Positions 55,062-64,000 of a stretch of DNA of 64,000 nt are shown here, in pieces (position 1 is the stretch's first letter; each line of letters starts with the position of its first letter). Under the pieces are notes generated by a model. That model saw only the letters and a program-made list of their open reading frames with translations. It had not been told where the DNA came from and did not search any database. Location: assembly GCF_000213655.1 (NCBI RefSeq), contig NC_015554.1:3162001-3226000 (forward strand). The letters are read 5' to 3'. The position numbers and the translations under genes were made by a program. This DNA comes from Alteromonas naphthalenivorans (GTDB lineage Bacteria; Pseudomonadota; Gammaproteobacteria; Enterobacterales; Alteromonadaceae).

Positions 55062-56660
55062 TTAGATGGGTTGTGATACTTCAGTGTGGCGCGCTTTCTT
55101 TTGTTCATACATCAGGATGTCCGCCTCTTGGAGCAAGGCATCTAAGTTCTTGCACGACGTATCAGTTACCACTGCGCCTACACTCGCCGTAACGGGAATT
55201 TGAGCATTAGGCGTTTGAATAGTTAAGTTGCTTAAGCGCGCTTTAATTCGCCCCACCAACCGTTCAGATTGACTACGGCTGTGGCAATAACTTAGCACCA
55301 CAAACTCATCACCGCCTAACCTACCTACCACATCTTGTTCTCGACATTGACGTTTAAGAATTTTCGCCAAGATACGCAGTACATCATCGCCTGAACGATG
55401 CCCAAAAGAGTCATTAATTCGCTTGAAGTTATCTACATCGATAAACATTAAAGTGATGTAACCGCCTTGACGATTGAAGTCATCTAAGAGTACTTTTGCG
55501 GCCCCCTCCCAACCGTCACGGTTGAGAATATGACAAAGCGGATCGGTAGCGGCACGCTTAAATGCTGCCATCCTGTCATTATCAAGCTTCTTCACTTTTT
55601 GCGCTGCAGCAAACGCAAAAATTAACGCCTCTATTGTCACCGCGATAATAAGCCCGTAGCGCTGAAGGAACGGGCTGAAGTCTTTCAAATAGAACCTGGC
55701 TAGCATGGCAAGTATAATTGTCGAGACACCCAGCAGTACTAATTTTGCGCAGTGTACTTTATGATACGCCGCATAAAGTATTGCTAATAAAATACCGACC
55801 ATGATAACCAAGGTTAGTTTCGACATGACCTTGTTTATCATCATGCTTACATCACTACTTAACACTAACTGAACGCTCACCAAAACTAATATGATTAGCG
55901 ATAAATAGTGCAGTGCGCTTCTTTGCCACTTTTTTAGCAACGCCTTAAAATCGAGCAATTGATCTAAAAATCGCAAAGAAGCAAAGATGGTCAGCCCGGC
56001 AAAAAGCACGCTTAACTGTACGCTATTTAGAAACGGCACATTGGGCAATAATGTGTAAAATATCCCTTCCTGCAACAAGAAAAAGGTGGCTGCACTTGCC
56101 ACGTATAAACTGTAAGAATAGAACCCAAAACTTCGCATGCTATTGCCTAATACCCCAACATAAATAGCCAGCGCAAAGCAGAAGCCAGCAAATGCACTCA
56201 GTGTTAAGGTATGAATAGTATTAAATGCGTAGAACTCAGGTACTGAGGATAGACTCGGGTACAGTGCCCTACCGTACTGGGCTTCTATATCTAAGTAGTA
56301 AGACGCTGCGCCAGTGGGAAGCATATAGGCATGCCGCGCGCTAGGTAGCTCGATTGGTAGCGTTAAAGTAGGTGCTGCTGAGCTCTGGGTTTCGAAGGCG
56401 CCTGTTATAGAAACATCAGCCTCTAACCGATACAGCATGGCTTTATTTACGAAGTTGCGGGGAAAATGGAAAATATGCGGTTGCGCTAAATCACAATGTA
56501 GCGTTAAACGCTGCTCGCCTTTCACCATGGGAATAGGTGTACCCACTTTGCTGTTTAATGGTGAGGTAATGACACACGAGGCGTACACACACTCACACAC
56601 TAAAACACACAAAGCAGCAATCAGTAATTTTACTGACCATCTTGCATTCAGGTCGCACAT
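55062..56660 (-). CDS. membrane-bound diguanylate cyclase (7TMR-DISM, GGDEF)
   Basis: 532 residues. A signal peptide and a periplasmic beta domain (about 30-150) come first, then seven membrane helices (about 160-370) of the 7TMR-DISM type, and a GGDEF domain (about 380-525). The catalytic loop is GRLGGDEFVV, intact; the inhibitory I-site R-x-x-D (REQD) lies five residues upstream, so product inhibition is expected. It makes c-di-GMP on the cytoplasmic side in response to an unknown periplasmic signal. Confidence 0.92.
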   Translation of the reverse strand: MCDLNARWSVKLLIAALCVLVCECVYASCVITSPLNSKVGTPIPMVKGEQRLTLHCDLAQPHIFHFPRNFVNKAMLYRLEADVSITGAFETQSSAAPTLTLPIELPSARHAYMLPTGAASYYLDIEAQYGRALYPSLSSVPEFYAFNTIHTLTLSAFAGFCFALAIYVGVLGNSMRSFGFYSYSLYVASAATFFLLQEGIFYTLLPNVPFLNSVQLSVLFAGLTIFASLRFLDQLLDFKALLKKWQRSALHYLSLIILVLVSVQLVLSSDVSMMINKVMSKLTLVIMVGILLAILYAAYHKVHCAKLVLLGVSTIILAMLARFYLKDFSPFLQRYGLIIAVTIEALIFAFAAAQKVKKLDNDRMAAFKRAATDPLCHILNRDGWEGAAKVLLDDFNRQGGYITLMFIDVDNFKRINDSFGHRSGDDVLRILAKILKRQCREQDVVGRLGGDEFVVLSYCHSRSQSERLVGRIKARLSNLTIQTPNAQIPVTASVGAVVTDTSCKNLDALLQEADILMYEQKKARHTEVSQPI

Positions 56661-56873
56661 GGAAGGTTACTCGCCCCCAACAATCTGTACTGATGCAAGA
56701 TCCAATTTGCGTGGAATTACCTTATGAACTTCACCCTGACTAAACAATATGCGCCGTTGAAATTACAACACAGATTAGTCGGCATCACCCCTAAAACCGC
56801 CGTGTTGTATGCGATAGTTCATTAAAGGCTATTTTTAGTGTAGCTTCAAAAAACTAAACCTGCCAAATATCCG

Positions 56874-59800
56874 TCAATTTTCTGTCGCTGAGTAACATTT
56901 TTCCAGCGCACTTAACCCAACGCCATTTCGTTTTATTACTTTAAGCTGGGTAGGAATACGTTCTTTCATCGCTTCTATGTGGCTAATAACACCAATCATT
57001 TTACCGCTAGCGTTTAGGTTATCTAATGCGTCTAAAGCAACATCTAAAGTTTCGGCATCTAGCGTACCAAAACCCTCATCGAGGAAAAGAGAATCTATAC
57101 TCGTTTTAAAACTCACTAAATCAGACAAGGCCAGCGCTAACGCTAAACTCACCAGAAAGCTTTCGCCTCCCGATAGAGTTTTAGTATCGCGCACCACATC
57201 GCCCTGCCACGTGTCTAATACACTCAAACCTAAACTGTCTTTTGTGTTGCGGGTAAGCTGGTAACGCCCGTGCAACCTATCGAGTTGTTGATTGGCTAAA
57301 CGAACTAAATTATCTAGCGTTAAGCCTTGTGCAAATCGTCTAAATTTATCGCCGCTGGCTGAGCCAATAAGAGAGTGCAAATAAGCAATATCATCATACG
57401 ATGTTTCCAACTCACGCATTTCATTGATTAAGCTTTGCTGTTTTTCAATCGCCTGCCTATTACTCTCTAACTGTTGAGATAGTTGCCCTTGTTGTGCCAG
57501 TAACCGATCTTTTTCATCATCTTTCTCATTCAAACTTGCCTGTGTCGCTTCTGCAGTCGATTGTTGCCATTTCGTGGCGTGCTCATGAGCTAATAAAGTG
57601 TTGTGCTTTTGCGTGGCGGTATTTAATAACAACTGCGCATTCTGCTGCTCACGTTCAATTAATTGCTTCCTTTGAAGTAAACGCTGGCGTTCCTCATAGG
57701 GCAATAATGCACTTAAAAATTCGGCTTCATCAGCAAACGGGCTTTGGCTTAATGCGGAATCGAATTCGACTTGCTTTGCTTCTTTGGCTTGTTGTTTTTC
57801 TTCTAACTCTGCAGTGAGTATTTTTAGTTGGGCGTTAGCATTTTCTAATGCTCGCTGCGCCTCACGAAGAGCAGTGTCACATTCTTTATAGCGCCGCTCT
57901 TTTACCGATAGGGTGTGCTGAATTTCACGTCTAGCAGCGCCAATATCCCCTTGGGGGAACAAATCATGACGTTTAGCACGTTGCGCTTCACGCTGGGCTT
58001 CAATTTCTTGAATACGTGTAGTGTATAATTGGGCTTCTTTATCTGCAGCCGCTTTAATTTCACTTTGCTCTACCAATTTATCTTTAAGGGCTGTTAACTC
58101 GTGAGACAAGGTACTGTGCAGATGAGTTTTCTCTTGAAACACTTCCACATCCTTGTGTTTCTGAGCAAGCCACTCAGTGATATTGGCATCTGGTGTTAAA
58201 CCCACGCTTTCAATCTCATCAATAAGCGTGCGGCGATTATGGGCAAGTGCGCTCTCAATACTAGATTTAGTGGTGTGGAAGTCGTTTAGTTGCCCTTCTA
58301 GTTGCGAGACTTTTGCCGTTAAAAGCGCCATCTCACTGTTTATTGATTCTATTTGCTGTTGATGCAAAAGCGTCTTATTTTTGGCTTCGGCTAATTTTTC
58401 CTCGCTAGCGTGTATATTGCTAAACTGGGCGTTTAAGCGAGATTGACGTGCTTTGCAGTTCAGCTGAAGCTGGTGAAAAGACTCAACATCTGAAATAACA
58501 ACGCTAGCATTTAAAGACGACATAGCCCCTTGCCAGTCGGCTTCAAGTTGAGAAAAGGCTGCGAGTGCTTCTGCGATCACCTTCTCGCACTGCTGTTTTT
58601 CGAACTCGGCGGTAATGATTTGCTCTCGCTTTTGCGTACCTAGTTTCTCTATATTTTCAAGTGAGCGGGTTAGTTCGTCGCGCTTGGCAATGGTTTCAGG
58701 CACATCAATATTCATCAAAGAAGCATCGTGCTCAGTGGCGCCGCACAAAGGGCATGCCTCACCTTGTGAAAGCGTTTGGCGTAAATGCGCAAGCTCGGCA
58801 TCTAACTTAATTAACGACTCAACGTCTTTTAAATGGCTTTGCGTGGCTTTGTAACTTGCCGCTAACTCTGCCCGCTCTTGTTTAAGGGTTTCTATATTGG
58901 ATAACAATGACGTTAGTCTTTGCGCCTTTTCAGCATGGCTATTTTTATGATTGATATAAAGCCGCTGCCATTGTTCGCACGACGCAAGAACTGGCCAGTT
59001 ATTATTAAGTACTGTGATATCTGCATTCACGCTGGCTGTATCACCATTACTAAGGAGTTGATTGAGGCTAGATTCACACAGTGAAACGTTATCTGCGCTT
59101 TGTTGATGTAACGCCACCACATTAGTTTTGGCGTGTTGTTTCTCAGCTAAATCGGCCACGGCACTGTCTTTAAGCTGCTGCGTTGCGGTTATTTTCTTGG
59201 TTATTTCCGCTAGAGTACTTTCGTCATCGCTAAATCGTGCCGCTTTTTCTTTCCAGCCACTGATTTCGCCTGCCATCTTACCATTTGCCGCATGAACATT
59301 AAGGTAGGTGGTTAACTCATCCAGCGTGCGCTTTTTACCTTCAAGTTCATCAGAGTATGTTTGATGGTTTTCTTGCGCTTTGCCCTGCTTTATTTTCGCA
59401 TCAGCTAACGTCTGTTGGTTTGTCTCAATGCGGTTGGTAAGCTTATTGATTTCACTATCAAGTGGAATGATTTGTTCGTTAATCAGGGTTTCAAAACGCT
59501 GTTGATGGGCTTTCGCGTTGGTAAAGTCCGTCTCACTGCTTTCACATTCCGCCTGTCGCTTTTGTTGCTGGCTTTCTAAATCTGGCAATTGCTCTTGTTT
59601 CAGGCTGAGATTGTTGGCAATGCGCTGCACATCCTCACATAGCTGACTAAGCGCGGAATGTGGCAAGCGAAGCAATTCCGCAGGCTCACCAGCAACTAAT
59701 AGCGCTAGTTCGCCCTTTGCCTGTTCATACACGTTATTTGCTTCAACTAATGCCGCGTTCGCCTTAGTAAGCTCTTGTTGATTTTGCTCACACGCCTGTT

Positions 59801-60545
59801 GCCATTGCAACTGTTCTCGTAGCGAAACAATCTCGGTATTTACAGTAAGTAGCTGGGTTTTAAATTGGTTCAGCTGAGTACTAAGTTCGCTATGCTGCGC
59901 TTCACTGAGTAATGCTACGCCTTCCAGTTTTAGTTTGAATTCCCGTTTTGTGGTTTCTGCTGCCTTGTATTTTTCATGAATCGCTTGAGATAACTGGCCA
60001 TAAATTTCTGTACCAGTAAGCTCTTCTAATAATTCAGCTCTGTCACCTTCGTTGGCATTTAAAAAGGCAGCAAAGTCGCCTTGGGAGAGCATCATCGACT
60101 TTGTAAAGCGCGCAAAGTTAAGCCCAGTCAGGCGCTCTATCTCTTCACTCTTTGGCCTCACTTGGGTAGCTAACACTTTGCCAGATTCTACTTCCGCTAA
60201 TTCCACATCAGCAGATTGTAAATTGCCGTCAGCTTTTCCTCTTGCGCGCCGCATACTCCAAAATGCCCGATACGCTTTACCCTTTATATCGAATTCAACT
60301 TCCGCCAAGCACTCTGACGTACCGCGCGTCATAATATCGTTTGAGGTCGCCGAAATAGTGCCCAAGCGCGGCGTTTGGTGATAAAGCGCTAAACAAATAG
60401 CATCAAGCAATGTAGTTTTTCCTGCCCCTGTTGGGCCGGTAATGGCAAACAAACCGTTGTCGATGAAAGGAGACTGGGTGAAGTCTATCTTCCACTCCCC
60501 TTTTAATGCATTTAAATTTTTGAGCCTAAGGGTAAGAATTTTCAT
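56874..60545 (-). CDS. sbcC: SbcC subunit of the SbcCD nuclease
   Basis: 1223 residues. The N-terminal ABC half has [20 protein letters not shown] (residues about 37-56). Long coiled-coil arms surround the zinc hook CPLCG near residue 600. The C-terminal half has LSGGESFLVSLALALALSDL and SLFLDEGFGTLD. SbcCD opens DNA hairpins and removes protein blocks from DNA ends; SbcC is the ATPase. Its ATG overlaps the sbcD stop by 4 bp, so the two are coupled. Confidence 0.96.
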   Translation of the reverse strand: MKILTLRLKNLNALKGEWKIDFTQSPFIDNGLFAITGPTGAGKTTLLDAICLALYHQTPRLGTISATSNDIMTRGTSECLAEVEFDIKGKAYRAFWSMRRARGKADGNLQSADVELAEVESGKVLATQVRPKSEEIERLTGLNFARFTKSMMLSQGDFAAFLNANEGDRAELLEELTGTEIYGQLSQAIHEKYKAAETTKREFKLKLEGVALLSEAQHSELSTQLNQFKTQLLTVNTEIVSLREQLQWQQACEQNQQELTKANAALVEANNVYEQAKGELALLVAGEPAELLRLPHSALSQLCEDVQRIANNLSLKQEQLPDLESQQQKRQAECESSETDFTNAKAHQQRFETLINEQIIPLDSEINKLTNRIETNQQTLADAKIKQGKAQENHQTYSDELEGKKRTLDELTTYLNVHAANGKMAGEISGWKEKAARFSDDESTLAEITKKITATQQLKDSAVADLAEKQHAKTNVVALHQQSADNVSLCESSLNQLLSNGDTASVNADITVLNNNWPVLASCEQWQRLYINHKNSHAEKAQRLTSLLSNIETLKQERAELAASYKATQSHLKDVESLIKLDAELAHLRQTLSQGEACPLCGATEHDASLMNIDVPETIAKRDELTRSLENIEKLGTQKREQIITAEFEKQQCEKVIAEALAAFSQLEADWQGAMSSLNASVVISDVESFHQLQLNCKARQSRLNAQFSNIHASEEKLAEAKNKTLLHQQQIESINSEMALLTAKVSQLEGQLNDFHTTKSSIESALAHNRRTLIDEIESVGLTPDANITEWLAQKHKDVEVFQEKTHLHSTLSHELTALKDKLVEQSEIKAAADKEAQLYTTRIQEIEAQREAQRAKRHDLFPQGDIGAARREIQHTLSVKERRYKECDTALREAQRALENANAQLKILTAELEEKQQAKEAKQVEFDSALSQSPFADEAEFLSALLPYEERQRLLQRKQLIEREQQNAQLLLNTATQKHNTLLAHEHATKWQQSTAEATQASLNEKDDEKDRLLAQQGQLSQQLESNRQAIEKQQSLINEMRELETSYDDIAYLHSLIGSASGDKFRRFAQGLTLDNLVRLANQQLDRLHGRYQLTRNTKDSLGLSVLDTWQGDVVRDTKTLSGGESFLVSLALALALSDLVSFKTSIDSLFLDEGFGTLDAETLDVALDALDNLNASGKMIGVISHIEAMKERIPTQLKVIKRNGVGLSALEKCYSATEN

Positions 60546-61918
60546 AGGTTACCCTCACTTGCGGGTGAGGTATTAACAGGTGCTTTATTAACAGGTGCGT
60601 TATTAACAGGTGCGTTATTTTGCTTTTCATCAATAGCGCTGTTCACATCGGTAGCATTGGCACCATCTGCCGCTTCGGTGCCCTCATGTGACAATTGCAC
60701 ATCGTCTACTACCTGCTCGAATAAGGTTTGAACGCGCTGCTTGCGTTGTTGGTCTTCGTCCGACTCAAACGCTTCCAGTGACAATCTAGCATCAAACACC
60801 TCATGCACAGACAACTCGCTTAAGTTAACGTTTTCTTCTGCTGAAATGACGCTGGCTCTTTGTTTGCGCATTCGTTTTAATTGCAAAATTTCGGCAGGTT
60901 TATCGTCGATTAGCGCTTGAATGCGCTGTTGCAGGTCGGTTAAGTAATCTTGAGTTTCTACTTCAATACACAGCCACGCTGGGTGTTCTGTGCTTGCGCT
61001 TTTCACCGCCTCATTTTGCTGTAAGGCAAGCTCAATGTCTTCTAAGTTGCCTCGTAAAACTGCCATCGGTTGAAAACGAGGAATAGGCTTACTTTCTACC
61101 TGCACTAGTGATTTGTTTTCGAACGTGGCTATTAATACCTGCTTTTGTGATTTCAGTTCATCGAAACTTAAGGGAATAGGCGAGCCGGAATATCGAATAT
61201 GATCGCACCCTGCCACTTTTTGCGGTCGGTGAATGTGCCCAAGGGCAATATAATCCGCAGGAGGAAACCCATCAGCTGAAAAGCCTTCTAGCGTACCTAT
61301 ATAAATGTCGCGCACACTTTCACTCTGGCTTACCCCTAACGCAGTTAAGTGTCCGGTGGCAATAATTGGCACTTCTACATGCAATTCCTTGCGTTTATCT
61401 AGCGCAATCTGATAAAGGTTGGCGTAGTGCTGCTTAATGGCTTCACCCAGCGCCTGACGTTTTTCAATCGCCGATTTTCCAGCTTCGCTTTTTAAAACGT
61501 CCCGAGCACGAATAAAAGGTACCGCGCACAGTATTGCGCCTATGTCGCCATCTCGGGTACGCAAAGGTAAGACTTGCGATTCAGCATTGCCGTAAGTGCT
61601 AGCAATAACGTGACAGTTTAAATAAGACAGTAATTCCCTACTTTCATTTAATACCGACACCGAGTCATGATTGCCGGCTAGTACTACTAAGGTGCACCCC
61701 ATTCCCTGAAAGTTACCCACTAGTTGATGATAAAGCTCCCGCGCGTAACTCGGTGGAGTGCCGGTATCAAAAATATCACCGGCCACGACAACAGCATCTA
61801 TACTTTCTTGCTCAACCACCTCAAGCAGCCATTTAAAAAATTGCTCATGTTCATTTTTACGGCTTTTGGTAAAGAAACTTTGACCTAAATGCCAATCTGA
61901 GGTGTGAAGAACTTTCAT
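60542..61918 (-). CDS. sbcD: SbcD nuclease subunit
   Basis: SbcD is the metal-dependent nuclease of SbcCD. Phosphoesterase motifs are clear: LHTSDWHLGQ, VVVAGDIFDTG, VVLAGNHDS, ATGHLTALG and IALGHIHRPQ. At 458 residues it is longer than usual because of a polar C-terminal tail (from about 400) that ends in repeats N-A-P-V-N. The tail's repeats lie at 60571-60615. It is the first gene of the sbcDC operon. Confidence 0.95.
   Translation of the reverse strand: MKVLHTSDWHLGQSFFTKSRKNEHEQFFKWLLEVVEQESIDAVVVAGDIFDTGTPPSYARELYHQLVGNFQGMGCTLVVLAGNHDSVSVLNESRELLSYLNCHVIASTYGNAESQVLPLRTRDGDIGAILCAVPFIRARDVLKSEAGKSAIEKRQALGEAIKQHYANLYQIALDKRKELHVEVPIIATGHLTALGVSQSESVRDIYIGTLEGFSADGFPPADYIALGHIHRPQKVAGCDHIRYSGSPIPLSFDELKSQKQVLIATFENKSLVQVESKPIPRFQPMAVLRGNLEDIELALQQNEAVKSASTEHPAWLCIEVETQDYLTDLQQRIQALIDDKPAEILQLKRMRKQRASVISAEENVNLSELSVHEVFDARLSLEAFESDEDQQRKQRVQTLFEQVVDDVQLSHEGTEAADGANATDVNSAIDEKQNNAPVNNAPVNKAPVNTSPASEGNL
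60571..60615 (-). repeat. 15-bp tandem repeats in the sbcD 3' end
   Basis: TATTAACAGGTGCTT and two copies of TATTAACAGGTGCGT encode the N-A-P-V-N units of the SbcD tail. Fifteen is a multiple of three, so copy changes would keep the frame. Confidence 0.85.
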
Positions 61919-62108
61919 GTAAATTGACTCTGAAATACTAGTAAAAATAGAGTAAAAAAGCGTTCAAGTATGAAAAAATAGTAATCGTGAACATTTAGTT
62001 ATGAAATGACATACCTAAAAATGCACCAATTGCATCTATTGTCTAAACGCGCTTTAAAATTAACCGTTCTATACTTCTTCTACTTTATTAGAAGTTAACG
62101 GAGCCGTC

Positions 62109-63407
62109 CTGTTTGTATCCAGTTCACGATATAATAAGGAAGTTTCCTCACTCACGGACGAGAATAACAGCTTAGCGGCGACGCTAAATGCATTGAAAGA
62201 TAACCTTGCTTACGCAGTGTATTCGGATAGAGGAGATTGTCTATACGCATCTTCTCAGTTCCTACAAATACTCGCGCGCCCATCGTCAGGTGATTATTCA
62301 TTCAATCACAAAGATCTTCGTGTCCCTGGTGTTCAAAACGACAACGATTACCGTCTATTTTGGCAGTCATTATCAAACGGTGGATCTTACACGAATACCA
62401 TTGCGATGAAAGCAGAGACAGGCGAGACAAAGTGGCTAAAAGCGAACTACGTTAATGTACTCAACGGCAGCAACTCTGAAATTCATGCTATTTATCATGA
62501 TGTTACCGAACAAGAAAACGCTGTTTTCTCTGGTAAAGCAATTACCGACGCTCTGAATAAGTCGATGGCGGTTATCGAGTTTGAACCTGATGGCACCATT
62601 GTTACTGCGAACGAAAACTTTACTGCGACCGTTAAGTACAGCCTTGATGAAATTAAAGGCAAGCACCACCGCATGTTCTGTAAAGACGATTTCTATCAGA
62701 ATAACCCTCAGTTTTGGCAGTCCTTAGCAAACGGCCAATTTTCTTCGGGAACCTTTGAACGAATCAATGCTGATAGAGAAACGTTATGGCTTGAAGCTAC
62801 GTACAACCCTGTGTTCGACGGTACGGGTAAAGTGGTTAAAGTTATAAAGTTTGCGTCTGATGTAACAGCGCAAGTTCAAGAAAAGCATGCTATTTCACAA
62901 GCCGCCGAGCTTGCTGTATCTACTGCAGAAGAAACATCACAAATTGCCGCAGACGGTGCGTCATCGCTACAACGTAGTATTGATGTATTCCAAGTGGCAC
63001 TTGATGAAGTTGACCAAACCAACAAACTTATGCATGAACTTAGTGAGCAATCGCTTAAAATTGAAACTATTGTAACCACTATTAGCGGAATTGCCGATCA
63101 AACCAACCTACTGGCACTGAATGCTGCTATTGAAGCGGCCAGAGCTGGAGAACAAGGTCGTGGTTTCGCCGTGGTTGCGGATGAAGTTCGTCAACTTGCA
63201 CAGCGTACTAGTGATTCAACAGTAGAAATTGAATCAGTTGTAGCAGAAAACCGTAAGCTTGCGAATAAATCGACAAGCAAGATGGCGACTGTGAAAGACA
63301 ATGTTGACCTAAACAGTCAGCAAATCACCCAAGTACAAGGCGTGATGGATGAAATCCTTAAAGGTGCGACAAACGTATCGGAAACGGTTTCAGGCATACT
63401 TCGTTAA
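62109..63407 (+). CDS. soluble chemoreceptor with two PAS domains (BdlA-like)
   Basis: Two PAS/PAC units (about residues 30-140 and 145-260 from the start proposed here) are followed by an MCP signalling domain with the hairpin tip [34 protein letters not shown]. No membrane segment or periplasmic part exists, so it is cytoplasmic, as BdlA of Pseudomonas. The first usual start is TTG 62193, but coding-like sequence ([20 protein letters not shown]) runs further up to CTG 62109, which has GGAG 5 bases upstream. I propose CTG as start, with low certainty. The signal sensed is unknown. Confidence 0.85.
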   Translation: MFVSSSRYNKEVSSLTDENNSLAATLNALKDNLAYAVYSDRGDCLYASSQFLQILARPSSGDYSFNHKDLRVPGVQNDNDYRLFWQSLSNGGSYTNTIAMKAETGETKWLKANYVNVLNGSNSEIHAIYHDVTEQENAVFSGKAITDALNKSMAVIEFEPDGTIVTANENFTATVKYSLDEIKGKHHRMFCKDDFYQNNPQFWQSLANGQFSSGTFERINADRETLWLEATYNPVFDGTGKVVKVIKFASDVTAQVQEKHAISQAAELAVSTAEETSQIAADGASSLQRSIDVFQVALDEVDQTNKLMHELSEQSLKIETIVTTISGIADQTNLLALNAAIEAARAGEQGRGFAVVADEVRQLAQRTSDSTVEIESVVAENRKLANKSTSKMATVKDNVDLNSQQITQVQGVMDEILKGATNVSETVSGILR

Positions 63408-63495
63408 TACAGAGTCATTTCTAATAAAGTAGTAAAACACAAAACGCTGTTGTCCCTGTATTTAGCCTAAAGCGAAACTCAGGTACAATGGCGTG

Positions 63496-64000
63496 ATGTC
63501 GTATCCCGTCCCCGCTCAACAGATTGAAACTCTGTACGAGATTAAAAAAAGCAAGTTTATTGCCTTCGCCGCTTTCGCCGATAGCCGCGAAGCCGCTATG
63601 GCACATCTAGCAAATGTAAAGCAACAATACCCAGATGCTCGTCATCATTGCTGGGCGTATTTACTTGGCAATCCTCATTCCCCATCCAGCGCAGCAATGG
63701 CTGACGATGGCGAACCAAGTGGCACGGCCGGAAAACCTATCCTGAACGTTCTCCAGCACAAAGGTGTAGGCGATGTCATGGTGATTGTTACCCGCTACTT
63801 TGGTGGTATTAAGTTGGGCGCTGGTGGTTTAGTGCGAGCTTACTCAGCCTCGGCGCAGCAAGCGATGGAACAATTGCCAACGCGGGAAGAAGTGCGTCTT
63901 TATGATGTCTCTATTGATATAGACTTTAAGCACGAGCAATTTATCCGCCATTTATGCGAACAATTTTCGGGCAAGGTAGTGAATTGTAGCTATGCACAGC
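63496..64000 (+). CDS. YigZ/IMPACT family protein, 3' end beyond the window
   Basis: The frame starts at ATG 63496 and is open to the window edge (168 residues seen). The IMPACT N-terminal domain is clear: IKKSKFIAFAAFADSREAA, ARHHCWAYLLG, DDGEPSGTAGKPIL and VIVTRYFGGIKLGAGGLVRAYS. YigZ-like proteins are thought to be linked to translation or stress control, but the role is not firmly known. It is complete on the left. A weak GTG-ATG start pair begins it. Confidence 0.9.
   Translation, partial: MSYPVPAQQIETLYEIKKSKFIAFAAFADSREAAMAHLANVKQQYPDARHHCWAYLLGNPHSPSSAAMADDGEPSGTAGKPILNVLQHKGVGDVMVIVTRYFGGIKLGAGGLVRAYSASAQQAMEQLPTREEVRLYDVSIDIDFKHEQFIRHLCEQFSGKVVNCSYAQ

Overview
The window reads as a chromosomal segment of a marine gammaproteobacterium of the Alteromonadales, most like Alteromonas or a close relative. 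The gene set and its linkages point there: a leu operon under attenuation control, SrmB, RdgB-HemW with a YggN-type protein nearby, an Oar-like TonB-dependent receptor, a DUF3718 protein, a NagA/BadF-type kinase pair, SbcCD, and several c-di-GMP and chemotaxis genes. This assignment is an inference from protein content, not from a database search.

Layout. 1-454: 5' part of a secreted alpha/beta hydrolase gene. 752-5636: leuABCD with a sigma70 promoter, a leucine-rich leader peptide and an attenuator. 5773-9226: an HD-GYP protein with a degenerate metal site, then GspB-like and GspA-like genes on the other strand. 9356-14985: cca, srmB, rdgB-hemW, yggN-like. 15187-21186: two DUF1566 surface or periplasmic proteins, a PAS + receiver-CheC signalling pair, lrgAB, a DUF3718 protein. 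21426-23520: a YiiX-like amidase, a hypothetical protein, an MbnP-like lipoprotein without its usual partner.

23856-36669 is a genomic island of about 12.7 kb inserted in a tRNA-Ile2(CAU) gene. It is bounded by a 48-bp exact direct repeat: the 3' part of the tRNA at the left, a copy without the 5' half at the right. No integrase gene was found. The island is visibly richer in A+T than its surroundings. It carries a three-gene operon (TerB_N-TerB-TerB_C membrane protein, BrxD-like ATPase, Lhr/BrxHI-like helicase), an IS66 element with a frameshifted tnpC, a remnant of another transposase, and a ParD-ParE-primase/helicase (TOTE-type) operon. I read this as a defence island, and the TerB-BrxD-BrxHI triad is the best candidate here for a poorly described system.

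37078-48033: an Oar-like TonB receptor, a periplasmic binding-like protein, a patatin, a membrane protein gene split by an in-frame TGA, an ISAs1 insertion with a perfect 10-bp target duplication, and two neighbouring exported proteins built from the same nine-residue V-x-V-x-x-x-x-P-x repeat, one joined to a PRC-barrel and the other to an EF-hand. 48323-64000: the ABC-F protein YbiT, a second patatin, nagA and a nagK-like kinase, a sulfotransferase, a membrane diguanylate cyclase, sbcC-sbcD, a soluble PAS chemoreceptor and the 5' part of a YigZ-family gene.
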